Assembly: GCF_006547045.1 (NCBI RefSeq)
Contig: NZ_CP041242.1
Location: forward strand, 3,234,001-3,298,000
DNA: 64,000 nucleotides
DNA from: Lysobacter alkalisoli
GTDB taxonomy: Bacteria > Pseudomonadota > Gammaproteobacteria > Xanthomonadales > Xanthomonadaceae
Direction: 5' to 3'
Below are positions 16,845 to 25,800 of this stretch, in pieces. Both the position numbers and the translations under genes were made by a program. The notes beneath the pieces are model-generated. The model was not told where the DNA came from. It saw nothing but the letters and a program-made list of their open reading frames with translations, and made no database searches. Numbering within the stretch: the stretch's first letter is position 1; the number at the start of each line of letters is the position of its first letter.

Positions 16845-17756
16845 TCAGCGATTATCCGGATGCTTCACCTCCATCCAGCGGTCACCATCGAATATGTAGA
16901 TATCGCTTTCACCAATCGACCAAAGCAGCCCTTCCCTGGCATCGAGTCGATGGGTAGTGATGGGTTGTTCTGCTACGTTCACTGGAACAATGGAGCTGCC
17001 CTCGACACGAGCGATTTCAGCATTTCCTGCAAGATAAATAGCTCCGTTGAAACTTTCCAGACCGTACCAGTTGCCAGTGAAACCTTCAGTCTCGATCAAC
17101 TGCCAGTGATTGAACGATCCCTTAAGGACAATACCTCGGTCGCCGCTGATGAAAACGGTGCCATCGTCCAAGCATTTCACACTCGATAAATGTGCGGTCG
17201 TGGGGCTGTCATCCTTGAGCCAGCGACTTCCGTCGTAGAAATAGATTTCGCCCTTCCAGCCGACTGCATAAAGATTATCGTGATCCAGCCCGTCGATATC
17301 AAAAAAGCCGGTGGCTTCTTCGCGGGTGAGTATCGAATCGGCAATCGATATCCAACCGTTACTGTCGCGTCTATATACCTGGCGGCCATAGCCACAAGCG
17401 TACAAGGTATTCCGAATATTCTTCAGCGACTCTAGGTAACCATAAGGCTGGGGGCGATTGAGCCCGGCACCGGCGATTTGTTCCAGGTTTGTAGGGCCAC
17501 CAATCACCAGTTCAGCTACCTCCCCATTTTTTCCCAGCACCCACCAAGCCTTGTAGCCCTTGTGTTCCTGGATAATGGCGCTGACGGCTTTCGCCTGGAA
17601 ATCGAAGTCAGTATGAAACCAACGGTCGTCGGGAGTTTTGCTAAAAAAACGGCAGAAATTTGTTCTTCCATCAAGATTATTTGGGAAGGCGATGAGGCCC
17701 AGGGAGTTTCGCCGAGGAGAGTGACCATCAAGAAAAGTTACGCCTGTTTTTCCCAT
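16845..17756 (-). CDS. Beta-propeller-like protein, paralogue A
   Basis: 303 residues without a signal peptide. Repeats of ~40-45 residues are visible: TLYACGYGRQVYRR, NLYAVGWKGEIYFYDGSRW, TVFISGDRGIVL, AIYLAGNAEIARVEG, LLWSIGESDIYIFDGDRW. The GxxGxIxxxDGxxW pattern suggests a small beta-propeller. The codon use is visibly richer in A+T than the surroundings, unlike its paralogue at 17945-18892, suggesting separate or recent acquisition. Function is unknown; some T6SS immunity and adhesion-associated proteins have this look, but no T6SS gene is here. Confidence 0.65.
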   Translation of the reverse strand: MGKTGVTFLDGHSPRRNSLGLIAFPNNLDGRTNFCRFFSKTPDDRWFHTDFDFQAKAVSAIIQEHKGYKAWWVLGKNGEVAELVIGGPTNLEQIAGAGLNRPQPYGYLESLKNIRNTLYACGYGRQVYRRDSNGWISIADSILTREEATGFFDIDGLDHDNLYAVGWKGEIYFYDGSRWLKDDSPTTAHLSSVKCLDDGTVFISGDRGIVLKGSFNHWQLIETEGFTGNWYGLESFNGAIYLAGNAEIARVEGSSIVPVNVAEQPITTHRLDAREGLLWSIGESDIYIFDGDRWMEVKHPDNR

Positions 17757-17876
17757 TACATTCCTGCTCCGCCATTGGCATTACTTTTTGGCACAAGACC
17801 TTCCGGCGTACGATTGCCGGTTGAGTCGGCCCGCAACATAAGTTTGTCCGACTTCCCCGCCCCAACATCCAAGCCG

Positions 17877-17925
17877 AAAAAGGGACGGAGGGAATCAAAG
17901 TGGAATAATTCCCTCCGACCCCTTT
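17877..17925. repeat. REP-like inverted repeat, family 1
   Basis: AAAAAGGGACGGAGGGAAT, a ten-base spacer, then ATTCCCTCCGACCCCTTT: two near-complementary arms between the two propeller-like genes. A second complete copy is at 18917-18966. It would fold as a long hairpin and may also stop transcription. Confidence 0.8.
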
Positions 17926-17944
17926 GGGTCAGCATGAAGCGAAC

Positions 17945-18892
17945 TCATGCGAGATCATGCCAGGTGCTCCCATCATCGCTCCAGCACTGGTGCTTGCGTC
18001 CAGTCGACAGGAGGATGCCGTCGCCGGCATCCAATTGACCGCAGGTCACCGGCCCTGCGAGACGCATGTCCACCTGCTGCGGCACATGATTCGCGTCGAG
18101 CCGATAGAGCGCATCACTGGTGGCCAGGTAGATCCCGTCGTTGAAGTACTGGATATCCCATATCTGGGCATCCAGGCCGGTCTCGACGACCTCCCAGGCG
18201 CTTCGCGAGCCGATCATCAGGAAGCCGCTCTTGCCCGCCACCACCACCCGGCTGTCGGGAAGTACGTGCACCGCATTGAGGATCACGTCGGTGGGACTGT
18301 CCAGTTGCTCCCAGCGTCCCGCGTCGCAACGCCACACCTCGCCGGCATAGCCCACGGCATACAGTTCCGCTTCGTCGATGCCATGGATCGCATTGAAGCC
18401 GACGACCTCCATAAGCTCGCGGTCCTGCAGCACTCCTGCATCCTTCCGCTCCCAGGCGCCCGCCAGGTTGCGTCGGTAGACCTGCCGCCCCATGCCCACG
18501 GCATAGACGCCTTCGCCAATGGTCCGCAGGTCGCGCAGCACACCATGGACATCGGGCCCATCACCGGCGGGCCAGATCGGCGACTCGCTGTCGCCGCTGG
18601 CGGTGCCATAGCCCATGTGTCCATCCGGCCCCATGTAGATCAGTTCGATGCCGCTGCCGCGCGGAACCTTCTGGATCGCCATGCGGGTGCAGTACCAAGT
18701 CACGTTGAACCCCGACGGCTGCGCCGCCGAGAGACCCCACTTGATCAGGGTGGTGTTCGCCGCTCCCTGCTCCGTCAACCGGTCGATCTGGGCCATGGCC
18801 CGAACCGTCGTGCGGTTCTGGACAAGGCCGTGCAGATAACTGAAATGCTTATTCTCGAACACCACCTTGTGCTCCTTAAAGTGAACCGCCAA
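17945..18892 (-). CDS. Beta-propeller-like protein, paralogue B
   Basis: 315 residues, clearly related to the gene at 16845-17756 over the repeats: GVYAVGMGRQVYRRN, ELYAVGYAGEVWRCDAGRWEQL, RVVVAGKSGFLMIGSRSAWEVVETG, GIYLATSDALYRLD. The first ~65 residues (HKVVFENKHFSYLHGLVQNR) have no clear counterpart in paralogue A. Base composition is like the genome, in contrast to A. The two are in tandem on the minus strand, separated by a family 1 repeat, and another family 1 repeat bounds it upstream. Function unknown. Confidence 0.65.
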   Translation of the reverse strand: MAVHFKEHKVVFENKHFSYLHGLVQNRTTVRAMAQIDRLTEQGAANTTLIKWGLSAAQPSGFNVTWYCTRMAIQKVPRGSGIELIYMGPDGHMGYGTASGDSESPIWPAGDGPDVHGVLRDLRTIGEGVYAVGMGRQVYRRNLAGAWERKDAGVLQDRELMEVVGFNAIHGIDEAELYAVGYAGEVWRCDAGRWEQLDSPTDVILNAVHVLPDSRVVVAGKSGFLMIGSRSAWEVVETGLDAQIWDIQYFNDGIYLATSDALYRLDANHVPQQVDMRLAGPVTCGQLDAGDGILLSTGRKHQCWSDDGSTWHDLA

Positions 18893-18916
18893 CCGCCGAC
18901 ATTCCGCTCATTGCCA

Positions 18917-18966
18917 GAAAAAGGGACGGAGGGAATCAAAGTAGATTAATTCCCTCCGTCCCCTTT
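18917..18966. repeat. REP-like inverted repeat, family 1
   Basis: AAAAAGGGACGGAGGGAAT, spacer, then AATTCCCTCCGTCCCCTTTT. It is the best conserved of the copies; arms are nearly perfect complements. It lies immediately before the family 2 cluster. Confidence 0.8.
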
Positions 18967-18984
18967 TGGTCCAACGACCTTATC

Positions 18985-19072
18985 GTAGCCCGGGTAAGGC
19001 CGGAGGCCGCACCCGGGATGCATGCCTATTACCTCAACGCCCCGGGTGCGCTCCGCTTACCCCGGGCTACGC
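18985..19072. repeat. REP-like repeat, family 2, inverted pair
   Basis: Left arm GTAGCCCGGGTAAGGCCGGA.. and right arm ..CGCTTACCCCGGGCTACG face each other across ~22 bases. Single copies of the same element are at 19573-19597 and 19728-19758. The CCCGGGTGCGCTTCGCTTA core is a common intergenic repeat type in Xanthomonadaceae and Pseudomonas. Confidence 0.8.
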
Positions 19073-19150
19073 TAGCTGTCGAATCGGCATGGCCTGGATC
19101 GTCGATCAGGTACCGGCCACGATCGGCCGTGTTCCCGACAGGAGGACATC

Positions 19151-19528
19151 ATGCTCCAGAACCATCCCATCTATGCCTATCTTCCGGCGCGCGACGTCGC
19201 GCGTGCACGGCGCTTCTATGAACAGGTCCTCGGCTTCGAGCCGGGAGGGGAGCTGGCGGACGGCGTAACCTACCGCTTCGGCAACGGCACCGCCGCATTC
19301 CTGTATCCCACCGACAACGCCGGCACCTCGAAGGCGAGCCAGGCCTTCTGGCAGGTCGAGAACATCGAGAAGGAAGTCGCCGAGCTCAAACAGCGCGGCG
19401 TGACGTTCGAGCACTACGACATGCCCGACGACGAAGTGGACGGCGACATCTATACCGGCGGCGGCGCCCGGGCCGCGTGGTTCATGGATCCCGAGGGCAA
19501 CATCCTCGCCATCATCCAGATGGTGTGA
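19151..19528 (+). CDS. VOC family protein (glyoxalase/bleomycin-resistance fold)
   Basis: 125 residues, the usual single-domain VOC length. The fold pattern is complete: IYAYLPARDVARARRFYEQVLGFEP, the RFGNGTAAFLYP strands, IEKEVAELKQRGVTF, and the closing GARAAWFMDPEGNILAI. The conserved glutamate of DPEGN is present as a metal ligand; the first ligand position is not obvious, so catalysis is uncertain. AGGAGG lies seven bases before the ATG. It is the only plus-strand gene in the repeat-rich interval 18.9-19.8 kb. Confidence 0.85.
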   Translation: MLQNHPIYAYLPARDVARARRFYEQVLGFEPGGELADGVTYRFGNGTAAFLYPTDNAGTSKASQAFWQVENIEKEVAELKQRGVTFEHYDMPDDEVDGDIYTGGGARAAWFMDPEGNILAIIQMV

Positions 19529-19572
19529 AGCTGCACGTTCCGATCAAAACCCACGATGGAAGCCAATCCCGT

Positions 19573-19597
19573 GTGCACTTCGCTTACCCGGGCTACA
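19573..19597. repeat. REP-like repeat, family 2, single copy
   Basis: GTGCACTTCGCTTACCCGGG followed by CTAC; a one-arm copy just after the VOC gene. Confidence 0.7.
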
Positions 19598-19622
19598 CCG
19601 GCTGCTCAAGAGACGGCGCCTG

Positions 19623-19702
19623 GAAAGTCGACTCTGACCCCAGTTTTCCGTCCTTCCAAGGTTTGTTGAGTGCGTCGGATCAAAAATGAACCTGACCTCA
19701 TT
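19623..19702. repeat. Degenerate third repeat family (GTCGACTCTGACCCC / CCTGACCTCATTTCC)
   Basis: AAAGTCGACTCTGACCCCAG near 19624 and AATGAACCTGACCTCATTTC near 19684. Weaker relatives occur at ~14158 (GAAGTCGACTCAGAG) and ~16786 (AATGAATCTGACCGCATTTC). These look like worn copies of one intergenic repeat type. Confidence 0.45.
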
Positions 19703-19727
19703 TCCCGCTTTGCCTACCATCTCAAAG

Positions 19728-19758
19728 TCCCGGGTGCGCTTCGCTTACCCGGGCTACG
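19728..19758. repeat. REP-like repeat, family 2, single copy
   Basis: CCCGGGTGCGCTTCGCTTAC then CCGGGCTACGG. It lies just past the 3' end of the DUF6161-like gene. Confidence 0.75.
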
Positions 19759-19781
19759 GTGGCCAACCTCATTTCTCAAAT

Positions 19782-21038
19782 TTAGGGCTTTCCGGATCTG
19801 CCAGCCGATCCTACTCTCTCCATCAGGAGATCAAACCAATGTGCCGGTGGAGCATCATCCTGAGAGGAGACAGCACTTGGTCTAAACAGGGCATGGAGTA
19901 TAAGGATCCTATCCTTCTCTGACAGATCTCCGCCATGATCTTCACCAGAAAGGAGTGCCAAGAAGGTCAGCAGCATAGTACTCCTTTCATTTGCGTCCTC
20001 TACGAGAGAAAGATGGCCAGCAAGCTGACGGCCAGCTATTCGAAGAAGCCAAATCACGGCAAATGCTGGAAGAAGTACCACAAGCAATCGAGGCAACATT
20101 TCGAGACCAGCGCCTCTTTGAGCACTGCTAACCTCAGAAGAAAGTGTGGCACTTCCAGCCAACCAATCAACGCCCCACAATAGAAGAGCAATCACCGACC
20201 CGGTCAATGCCAAGCCGAAGGCAATGCCCCATCCAACGGCATAAGCCTTGTGTCTTGACGCCTTGTCTTCCCAATATTGCCGGGATGCCTTCAGTTTCAT
20301 ATCTTCTCGGAACGCTCGCTTGAGCGAGCCCCAGTCCTTGTTAATGTCTGCCGCTTGATCCTTCCAGCCAGACTCAATCCCCTCAACAGTCTTCAAATGA
20401 GCGGCTTGTTGCTCACCACGCTCTATTTTCGCGCGTTCCAAAATCTCGCCTAAAAGGCGTTGGCCTTGAGCAGTTCTAGACTCCAGAGATGTCAGCAGCT
20501 CGTCTGCTCGAACTAGTAGGTCTTGCTGCCAACTAGGCACCGCGTAATAGGTGACTGCCTGAAATAGCTCTGAAAGCAATGGCTCCTCTTGTTCTCTAGC
20601 CACTGTCCCTGCGCACCCAGTCTCAATTGACCACGCCGCGAGCGAGAGGTCTGGACGAAGCTTGTGGAGCTCCAGCACTCTCAATCCTTGGAAAGAATTC
20701 GAAAGCAGAATCTTTCTGTTTCCTATCTCGCTCAACTGACCAACTATCGCTGCAATGGACTGCTTCTTTGCCTGTCCATCTTGCTTAAGCGCATTAGTCG
20801 CATGAGTGATCGAAGTCTGAAACAGCGTCCTTTGCCTTACTGCTCGCTTCGCCCCTCTAGTTCCGCGAGGCTGCACATAGTCAACCCACTTGCTCCACGC
20901 TTGCAGCTCTACGTTAGCCCACTCAATAAAGTCTTCGAGGGAGTAGAAGCGCAGCGAGTCGTCACCATTCAAAGCAACGGCAAAAAGCGGCTCAACAGCA
21001 CCATTCTTCTCCGCCTGCTCTTCAGTGCCATCATTCAT
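19782..21038 (-). CDS. Membrane protein, DUF6161-like
   Basis: 418 residues. The N-terminal half is soluble and helical, with a predicted coiled coil in the middle (about 190-250). Two membrane helices follow at ~272-293 and ~314-336. The C-terminal domain contains TMLLTFLALLSGEDHGG and ILILHALFRPSAVS..PPAHWFDLLM, which resemble the DUF6161 signature. Function of that family is unknown. Base composition is less GC-rich than the flanking genes. It ends about 24 bases before a family 2 repeat. Confidence 0.6.
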   Translation of the reverse strand: MNDGTEEQAEKNGAVEPLFAVALNGDDSLRFYSLEDFIEWANVELQAWSKWVDYVQPRGTRGAKRAVRQRTLFQTSITHATNALKQDGQAKKQSIAAIVGQLSEIGNRKILLSNSFQGLRVLELHKLRPDLSLAAWSIETGCAGTVAREQEEPLLSELFQAVTYYAVPSWQQDLLVRADELLTSLESRTAQGQRLLGEILERAKIERGEQQAAHLKTVEGIESGWKDQAADINKDWGSLKRAFREDMKLKASRQYWEDKASRHKAYAVGWGIAFGLALTGSVIALLLWGVDWLAGSATLSSEVSSAQRGAGLEMLPRLLVVLLPAFAVIWLLRIAGRQLAGHLSLVEDANERSTMLLTFLALLSGEDHGGDLSEKDRILILHALFRPSAVSSQDDAPPAHWFDLLMERVGSAGRSGKP

Positions 21039-21096
21039 GGAGCCTCCTTACGCACGACATAAAAGGCCATCGAGCCTCGTCCTTCTCTTCCTCAGC

Positions 21097-21972
21097 TCAC
21101 CCGCACTTCGAGTAGCCACAGTTGAGGCAAGTAGCACACCCATCCATGATCACCAGCGCCTTGGTGTTGCACTTGTGGCACATGGTTGCGGAGGGCGGGA
21201 ACGAGACGCCGCCGTCGCCGGTGACTTCCACATCTTCCTCGCGGCGGTCGGGGCGGACCTTGGGTTCGGGGAACAGTTCGCCGCTGCGGTCGTCGGTGAC
21301 GACCGGGGCTTCGCTGGTGGTCGCGACTGCAGCCGGCGTTGCGCCGGCCAGGCTTATTTCAGAGTTTTTTTTTGAGTCGAGCGCGGCGTAGGCGGCGCGC
21401 TTCTCGGCGATCAGGGCGCGCTGGGCGTCGCTCAGCTCCGGGTCCTTGATCATGCCGATGGCCTTGAGATGGTCCTCGACGATGCTGCCCAGCTCGGCGA
21501 CCAGCGAGGGCATGTACACGCCGCCGGCCTTGAAGTAGCCGCCGCGCGGGTCGAACACGGCCTTCATTTCCTCGACCAGGAAGGTCACATCACCGCCCTT
21601 GCGGAACACCGCCGACATGATGCGGGTCAGCGCGACGATCCACTGGAAGTGGTCCATGTTCTTCGAGTTGATGAAGATCTCGAAGGGGCGGCGCTGTTCG
21701 TGTTCGCTGCCGGCGTTGAGCACGATGTCGTTGATGGTCACGTACAGGGCGTGCTCGAACAACGGCGTCTTGAGCTTGTAGGTGGAGCCGATCAGGGTCT
21801 CGGGGCGCTCGATGCGCTCATGCATCTGGATGACGTTGCTGGCCTGGGCCTCGGCGGCTTCGGCGGCCTCGCGCCTGACGGCTTCGGCCTTGGCGGCCTC
21901 GGCCTGTTTGGCCTTGTCTTCCGGGGTGACGACGCTGTAGCCCTTGATTTTCTTGTCGATCTTGACGGCCAT
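21097..21972 (-). CDS. nrdJb: Ribonucleotide reductase class II, C-terminal subunit (TSCPD domain, NrdJb)
   Basis: 291 residues. This is the separated C-terminal part of adenosylcobalamin-dependent ribonucleotide reductase. A Lys/Ala-rich head is followed by the TSCPD domain (residues ~65-170: LYVTINDIVLN, PFEIFINSKNMDHFQWI, ALTRIMSAVFRKGGD). It ends with a zinc-ribbon-type tail, MCHKCNTKALVIMDGC..CLNCGYSKCG. The terminal cysteines would re-reduce the active site of NrdJa. A Lys/Asn insertion (SKKNSEISLAG) interrupts the linker. It is downstream of nrdJa, with the H1-like gene in between, all on one strand. Confidence 0.9.
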   Translation of the reverse strand: MAVKIDKKIKGYSVVTPEDKAKQAEAAKAEAVRREAAEAAEAQASNVIQMHERIERPETLIGSTYKLKTPLFEHALYVTINDIVLNAGSEHEQRRPFEIFINSKNMDHFQWIVALTRIMSAVFRKGGDVTFLVEEMKAVFDPRGGYFKAGGVYMPSLVAELGSIVEDHLKAIGMIKDPELSDAQRALIAEKRAAYAALDSKKNSEISLAGATPAAVATTSEAPVVTDDRSGELFPEPKVRPDRREEDVEVTGDGGVSFPPSATMCHKCNTKALVIMDGCATCLNCGYSKCG

Positions 21973-22036
21973 CGGCCCTTGCTCCTGGATACGGTGACGC
22001 TGGTGCTGTGCTTGCGGTGGTGCGGTCGTTCCCGAG

Positions 22037-22066
22037 ACCCTCCCCCGCGTGCGAGGGAGGGGTTAC
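22037..22066. repeat. Hairpin between nrdJb and the H1-like gene
   Basis: CCCTCCC, a ten-base loop, then GAGGGAGGGG: a stable stem in the ~108-base gap. It belongs to the same C-rich REP style as 45658-45779. It may act as an attenuator or mRNA stabiliser; no T tract follows on either strand. Confidence 0.5.
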
Positions 22067-22080
22067 GGCTCGGGGCTTGC

Positions 22081-22638
22081 TTACTTCTTCTTCGCCGCTT
22101 TCTTGGCGGCTTTTTTCGCGGCTTTCTTCGGTGCCGCTTTCTTTGCGATGACCTTCTTCGGGGCTGCCTTCTTCACCGCCTTGGCGGCCGGTTTCTTCAC
22201 TGCTTTCTTTACCGCTTTCTTCGGGGCTGCTTTCTTTACGGCTTTCTTCGGTGCGGCTTTCTTCGCCGCTTTTCTGGGAGCCGCCTTCTTCGGGGCCGCC
22301 TTCTTCGCGGCCTTCTTCGCCTTCAGCGCAGCGGCTTCCTTCTTCGCGTTGGCGCTGGCGGCGGCCAGCTTCTTCTTCGCGTTGCCGACGGCCTTCTTGG
22401 TTGCCTTCTTCGCCTTGCCCACGGTCTTGCCGGCGGATTTCCGGGCATCTTTTGCAGCCGAACCCGCGTCCTTGGCCGCCTTGGCCGCCTTCTTGCGTGC
22501 CTTGGCCGCAACCCTGCGCACGGTGCTGACGACGTCCTCGGCCTTGTGGGCGATTTCACCGCTGATGCTGGAGGCCTTGTCCATCGCATTGTCGGCGGCT
22601 TTTGACAGCGTCGCCGTGACTCCATTGCCGTTGCTCAT
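22081..22638 (-). CDS. Histone H1-like Lys/Ala-rich DNA-binding protein
   Basis: 185 residues. Residues ~1-55 are a mixed helix (ATLSKAADNAMDKASSIS), and the rest is almost entirely lysine, alanine and proline in short repeats such as KKAAPKKA, KKAVKK and AAKKAAKK. This matches bacterial histone H1-like/AlgP-type proteins, which bind DNA non-specifically and often vary in repeat number between strains. Its place inside the split ribonucleotide reductase unit is unusual. The repeat region is a likely site of length variation. Confidence 0.85.
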   Translation of the reverse strand: MSNGNGVTATLSKAADNAMDKASSISGEIAHKAEDVVSTVRRVAAKARKKAAKAAKDAGSAAKDARKSAGKTVGKAKKATKKAVGNAKKKLAAASANAKKEAAALKAKKAAKKAAPKKAAPRKAAKKAAPKKAVKKAAPKKAVKKAVKKPAAKAVKKAAPKKVIAKKAAPKKAAKKAAKKAAKKK

Positions 22639-22829
22639 GTGCCCTCCTCACGGGCGTATCGGTTTCAACTTGTGATTGAGCCAACAACTGCCTGGAACTG
22701 CTGGAGCACCGGTCCACGACCGCCTGCCGGAACCGGGCTTTGGCGGGCGGTGCTCCGATGGCGATGCTATACCTGCCACGGGCGCAATCAAGAGGCCCCG
22801 GGAACATTCCCGGCGAGCCCCGGAAGCGG

Positions 22830-25800
22830 TCAGAACTTGCCGTAGTAACCCTCCTTGAGCGCATCGAACAGATTGGCGGCGGTGTGCATCTCGCCGTCGT
22901 ATTCGATCTGTTCATTGCCCTTGACCTCGACCACCTGGCCGTCTTCCAGCTCGAACCGGTAGAGGGTGTTCTCCAGGTCGGTCTCCTTGACCAGCACGCC
23001 CTGGAAGGCCGCCGGGTTGAAGCGGAAGGTGGTGCAGCCCTTCAGTCCCTGCTTGTGGGCGTAGGTGTAGATGTCCTTGAAGTCCTCGTACGGGTAGTCG
23101 GTGGGGACGTTCGCGGTCTTGGAGATCGAGCTGTCGACCCACTTCTGCGCAGCGGCCTGGACGTCGACGTGCGCCTTGGGGGTGACGTCGTCGGCAGCGA
23201 TGAAGTAGTCCGGCAGCTTGGCGACTGCGTCATCGGAGAACGGCATCGCCTTGGGGTTGACCAGCTCGCGGTAGGCAAGCAGTTCGAACGAGAACACGTC
23301 GACCTTTTCCTTCGACTTCTTGCCCTCGCGGATCACGTTGCGGCTGTAGTGGTGGGCGAAGCTGGGCTCGATGCCGTTGGAGGCGTTGTTGGCCAGGCTC
23401 AGCGAGATGGTGCCGGTCGGCGCGATCGAGCTGTGGTGGGTGAAGCGGCTGCCGACGTCGGCCAGCTGCTCGACCAGCTCCGGCGCGACCTCTGCCACGC
23501 GCTGCATGTAGCGGCTGTAGCGCGCGTGCAGCACCCTGCCGGGGATCTGCTTGCCGATCTTCCAGCCATCCTTCTTCATCTCCGGGCGTTTGCGCAGCAT
23601 CTCGGCGGTGACTTCGAAGTTCTCGACCATGATCGGCGCCGGACCCTTCTCGCGGGCCAGCTCCAGGCCCATTTCCCAACCGGCGATGGCCATTTCCTTC
23701 GCGATGCGCTCGGTGAACTCGCACGAGCCGGCGTCGCCGTACTTCATCCGCAGCATGGTCACGGTGCTGCCCAGGCCGAGGAAGCCCATGCCATGGCGGC
23801 GCTTGCGCATGATCTCGTCCCTTTGCTGTTGCAAGGGAAGACCGTTGATCTCGACCACGTTGTCGAGCATGCGGGTGAAGACGCGGACGACCTCCTTGTA
23901 CTCGTCCCAGTCGAACTCGGCCTTGTCGGTGAACGGGTTGCGCACGAACTTGGTCAGGTTGACCGAGCCCAGCAGGCAGGCGCCGTACGCCGGCAATGGC
24001 TGCTCTCCGCAATTGTGTGCGTGCAGGCCGTTGCCGTCGAAGGTGTTGATGCCTGGCACCTGCACGTCGTACACGTCTTCAACGCCATCGGCGGTGACGC
24101 TTTCGACCGTGGCCACGAAACGCTCGCGATTGAGGCGGCGACGGTAATCCGACTGCAATGCGGACAGTCGACGGGCCTTGGCGGTGTCGGCAAAACCCAC
24201 CTGCTCGGCAAATACAGCCAGATTCTCGCCGCTGATCACCAGCTCGTGCTGGGCCAGCGTCGGGTAATGCTTCTGCCCGCCCTTGCCGTCCGGCAGCAGG
24301 CTTTCACCTGCAGGCCGGCGGTCGCGATAGATGCGCGATGCAATGCCGATACGCAGCAACATGCGCTGTACGGCCTCAAGACGAGGCAGATCGGACTGCG
24401 CCAAGCGCACGCTCACGCCTTTGTCCTGGTTGCCCTGCACCGAACCGTCTGCGTCGAACATGCCGCGTAGGAAGCCGCGATAACACGCACTTGAAGTCTT
24501 TTCGAGTTCAGGCGTAATGGCCTTGTCGCCGGGACGCATACCGAGGTCGAACGCCAGATCACGCAGGGCGGCGAGCTTCAGGCGGTGCTCACCCCGACCC
24601 TCCACTTCGGACCAACCGGCGAAATCGGCACGGTGCGGCAACGCTTTGGCGCAGCGCAGCGCCTCGTCCATCAATGCGACCGGGGCATTGCCACTGGCGT
24701 TGACCGCGGCGGCCTGCGACCACACCGACAACACAGCTGCATCCTGCTTGAGCGTGCCATCGCCGACCAGCAGGCCGAGCAGATAACCCTCTTCATGGCT
24801 GCAGGCTCCGGCCCATTCGGCGCTTTCACGGTGATTGTTGAGCAGGACCCGATCGCCCGCAGCCAGTTGCCCGGCTTCGCACCATTCGGTCTCAAGCGAC
24901 CAGCGAGTCATGTGGGAGACGCGGCGCACACGATGGTCGGAGGTCAGCCGGAGTGCGTGACCCTCGCGGGTCTGCAAGCGCATCACCGGCTTGGTGGCAG
25001 TCTTGAAGAAGCCCTCAACACCGGTCGCATGATCGCGGCCATCGACACGGGCCAGGAATTGGCTGCCGAGCAGATCGGCGACCTGCCGCGGACCTTCGGC
25101 GGTCTGCACCCAGGTATCGGCAGTCACGCAAGGATTGGTCGCGCGGATGTTCTCGCACCACCAGTTGTTGTTCATCTCGTTGACGCGGTCGATCAGGATG
25201 AAACCGGGCTCGGCGTAGTCGTACGTCGAGACCATGATCATGTCCCACAGGTGGCGGGCGCGGATCTGCCCGTAGATCCTGCAGGCGACCAGGCCGTCGT
25301 CGCGGACGATGTAGTTCTTGTGGGTGGGCCAGTCGCGCCAGACGACCTGCTCGGGATTGTCGAGGTCGAGGTCGGACTTTTCCTTGGTGTTGATCGGGAA
25401 CACCAGCGGCCAGTCGGCGTCGTCCTCGACCGCCTGCATGAAGCCGTCGGTGATCAGCAGCGACAGGTTGAACTGGCGCAGGCGGCCGTCCTCGCGCTTG
25501 GCGCGGATGAAATCCTTCACGTCCGGGTGGCTGACGTCGAAGGTGCCCATCTGCGCGCCGCGGCGGCCACCGGCCGAGGACACGGTGAAGCACATCTTGT
25601 CGTAGATATCCATGAAGGACATCGGGCCCGACGTGTACGCGCCGGCACCGGCGACAAAGGCGCCGCGCGGGCGCAGGGTGCTGAACTCGTAGCCGATGCC
25701 GCAGCCGGCCTTCAGGGTCAGGCCGGCCTCGTGGACCTTGTCGAGGATGCCGTCCATCGAGTCGTCGATGGTGCCGGACACGGTGCAGTTGATGGTGCTG

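Noticed and set aside
15394-19758. Insertion sequence or transposon
   Set aside because: No transposase frame and no target-site duplication pattern; the inverted repeats are short REP-like palindromes.
22081-22638. DNA tandem repeats suggesting a CRISPR array or satellite
   Set aside because: The repeats are codons for Lys/Ala/Pro units of the H1-like protein in one intact frame, without spacers.
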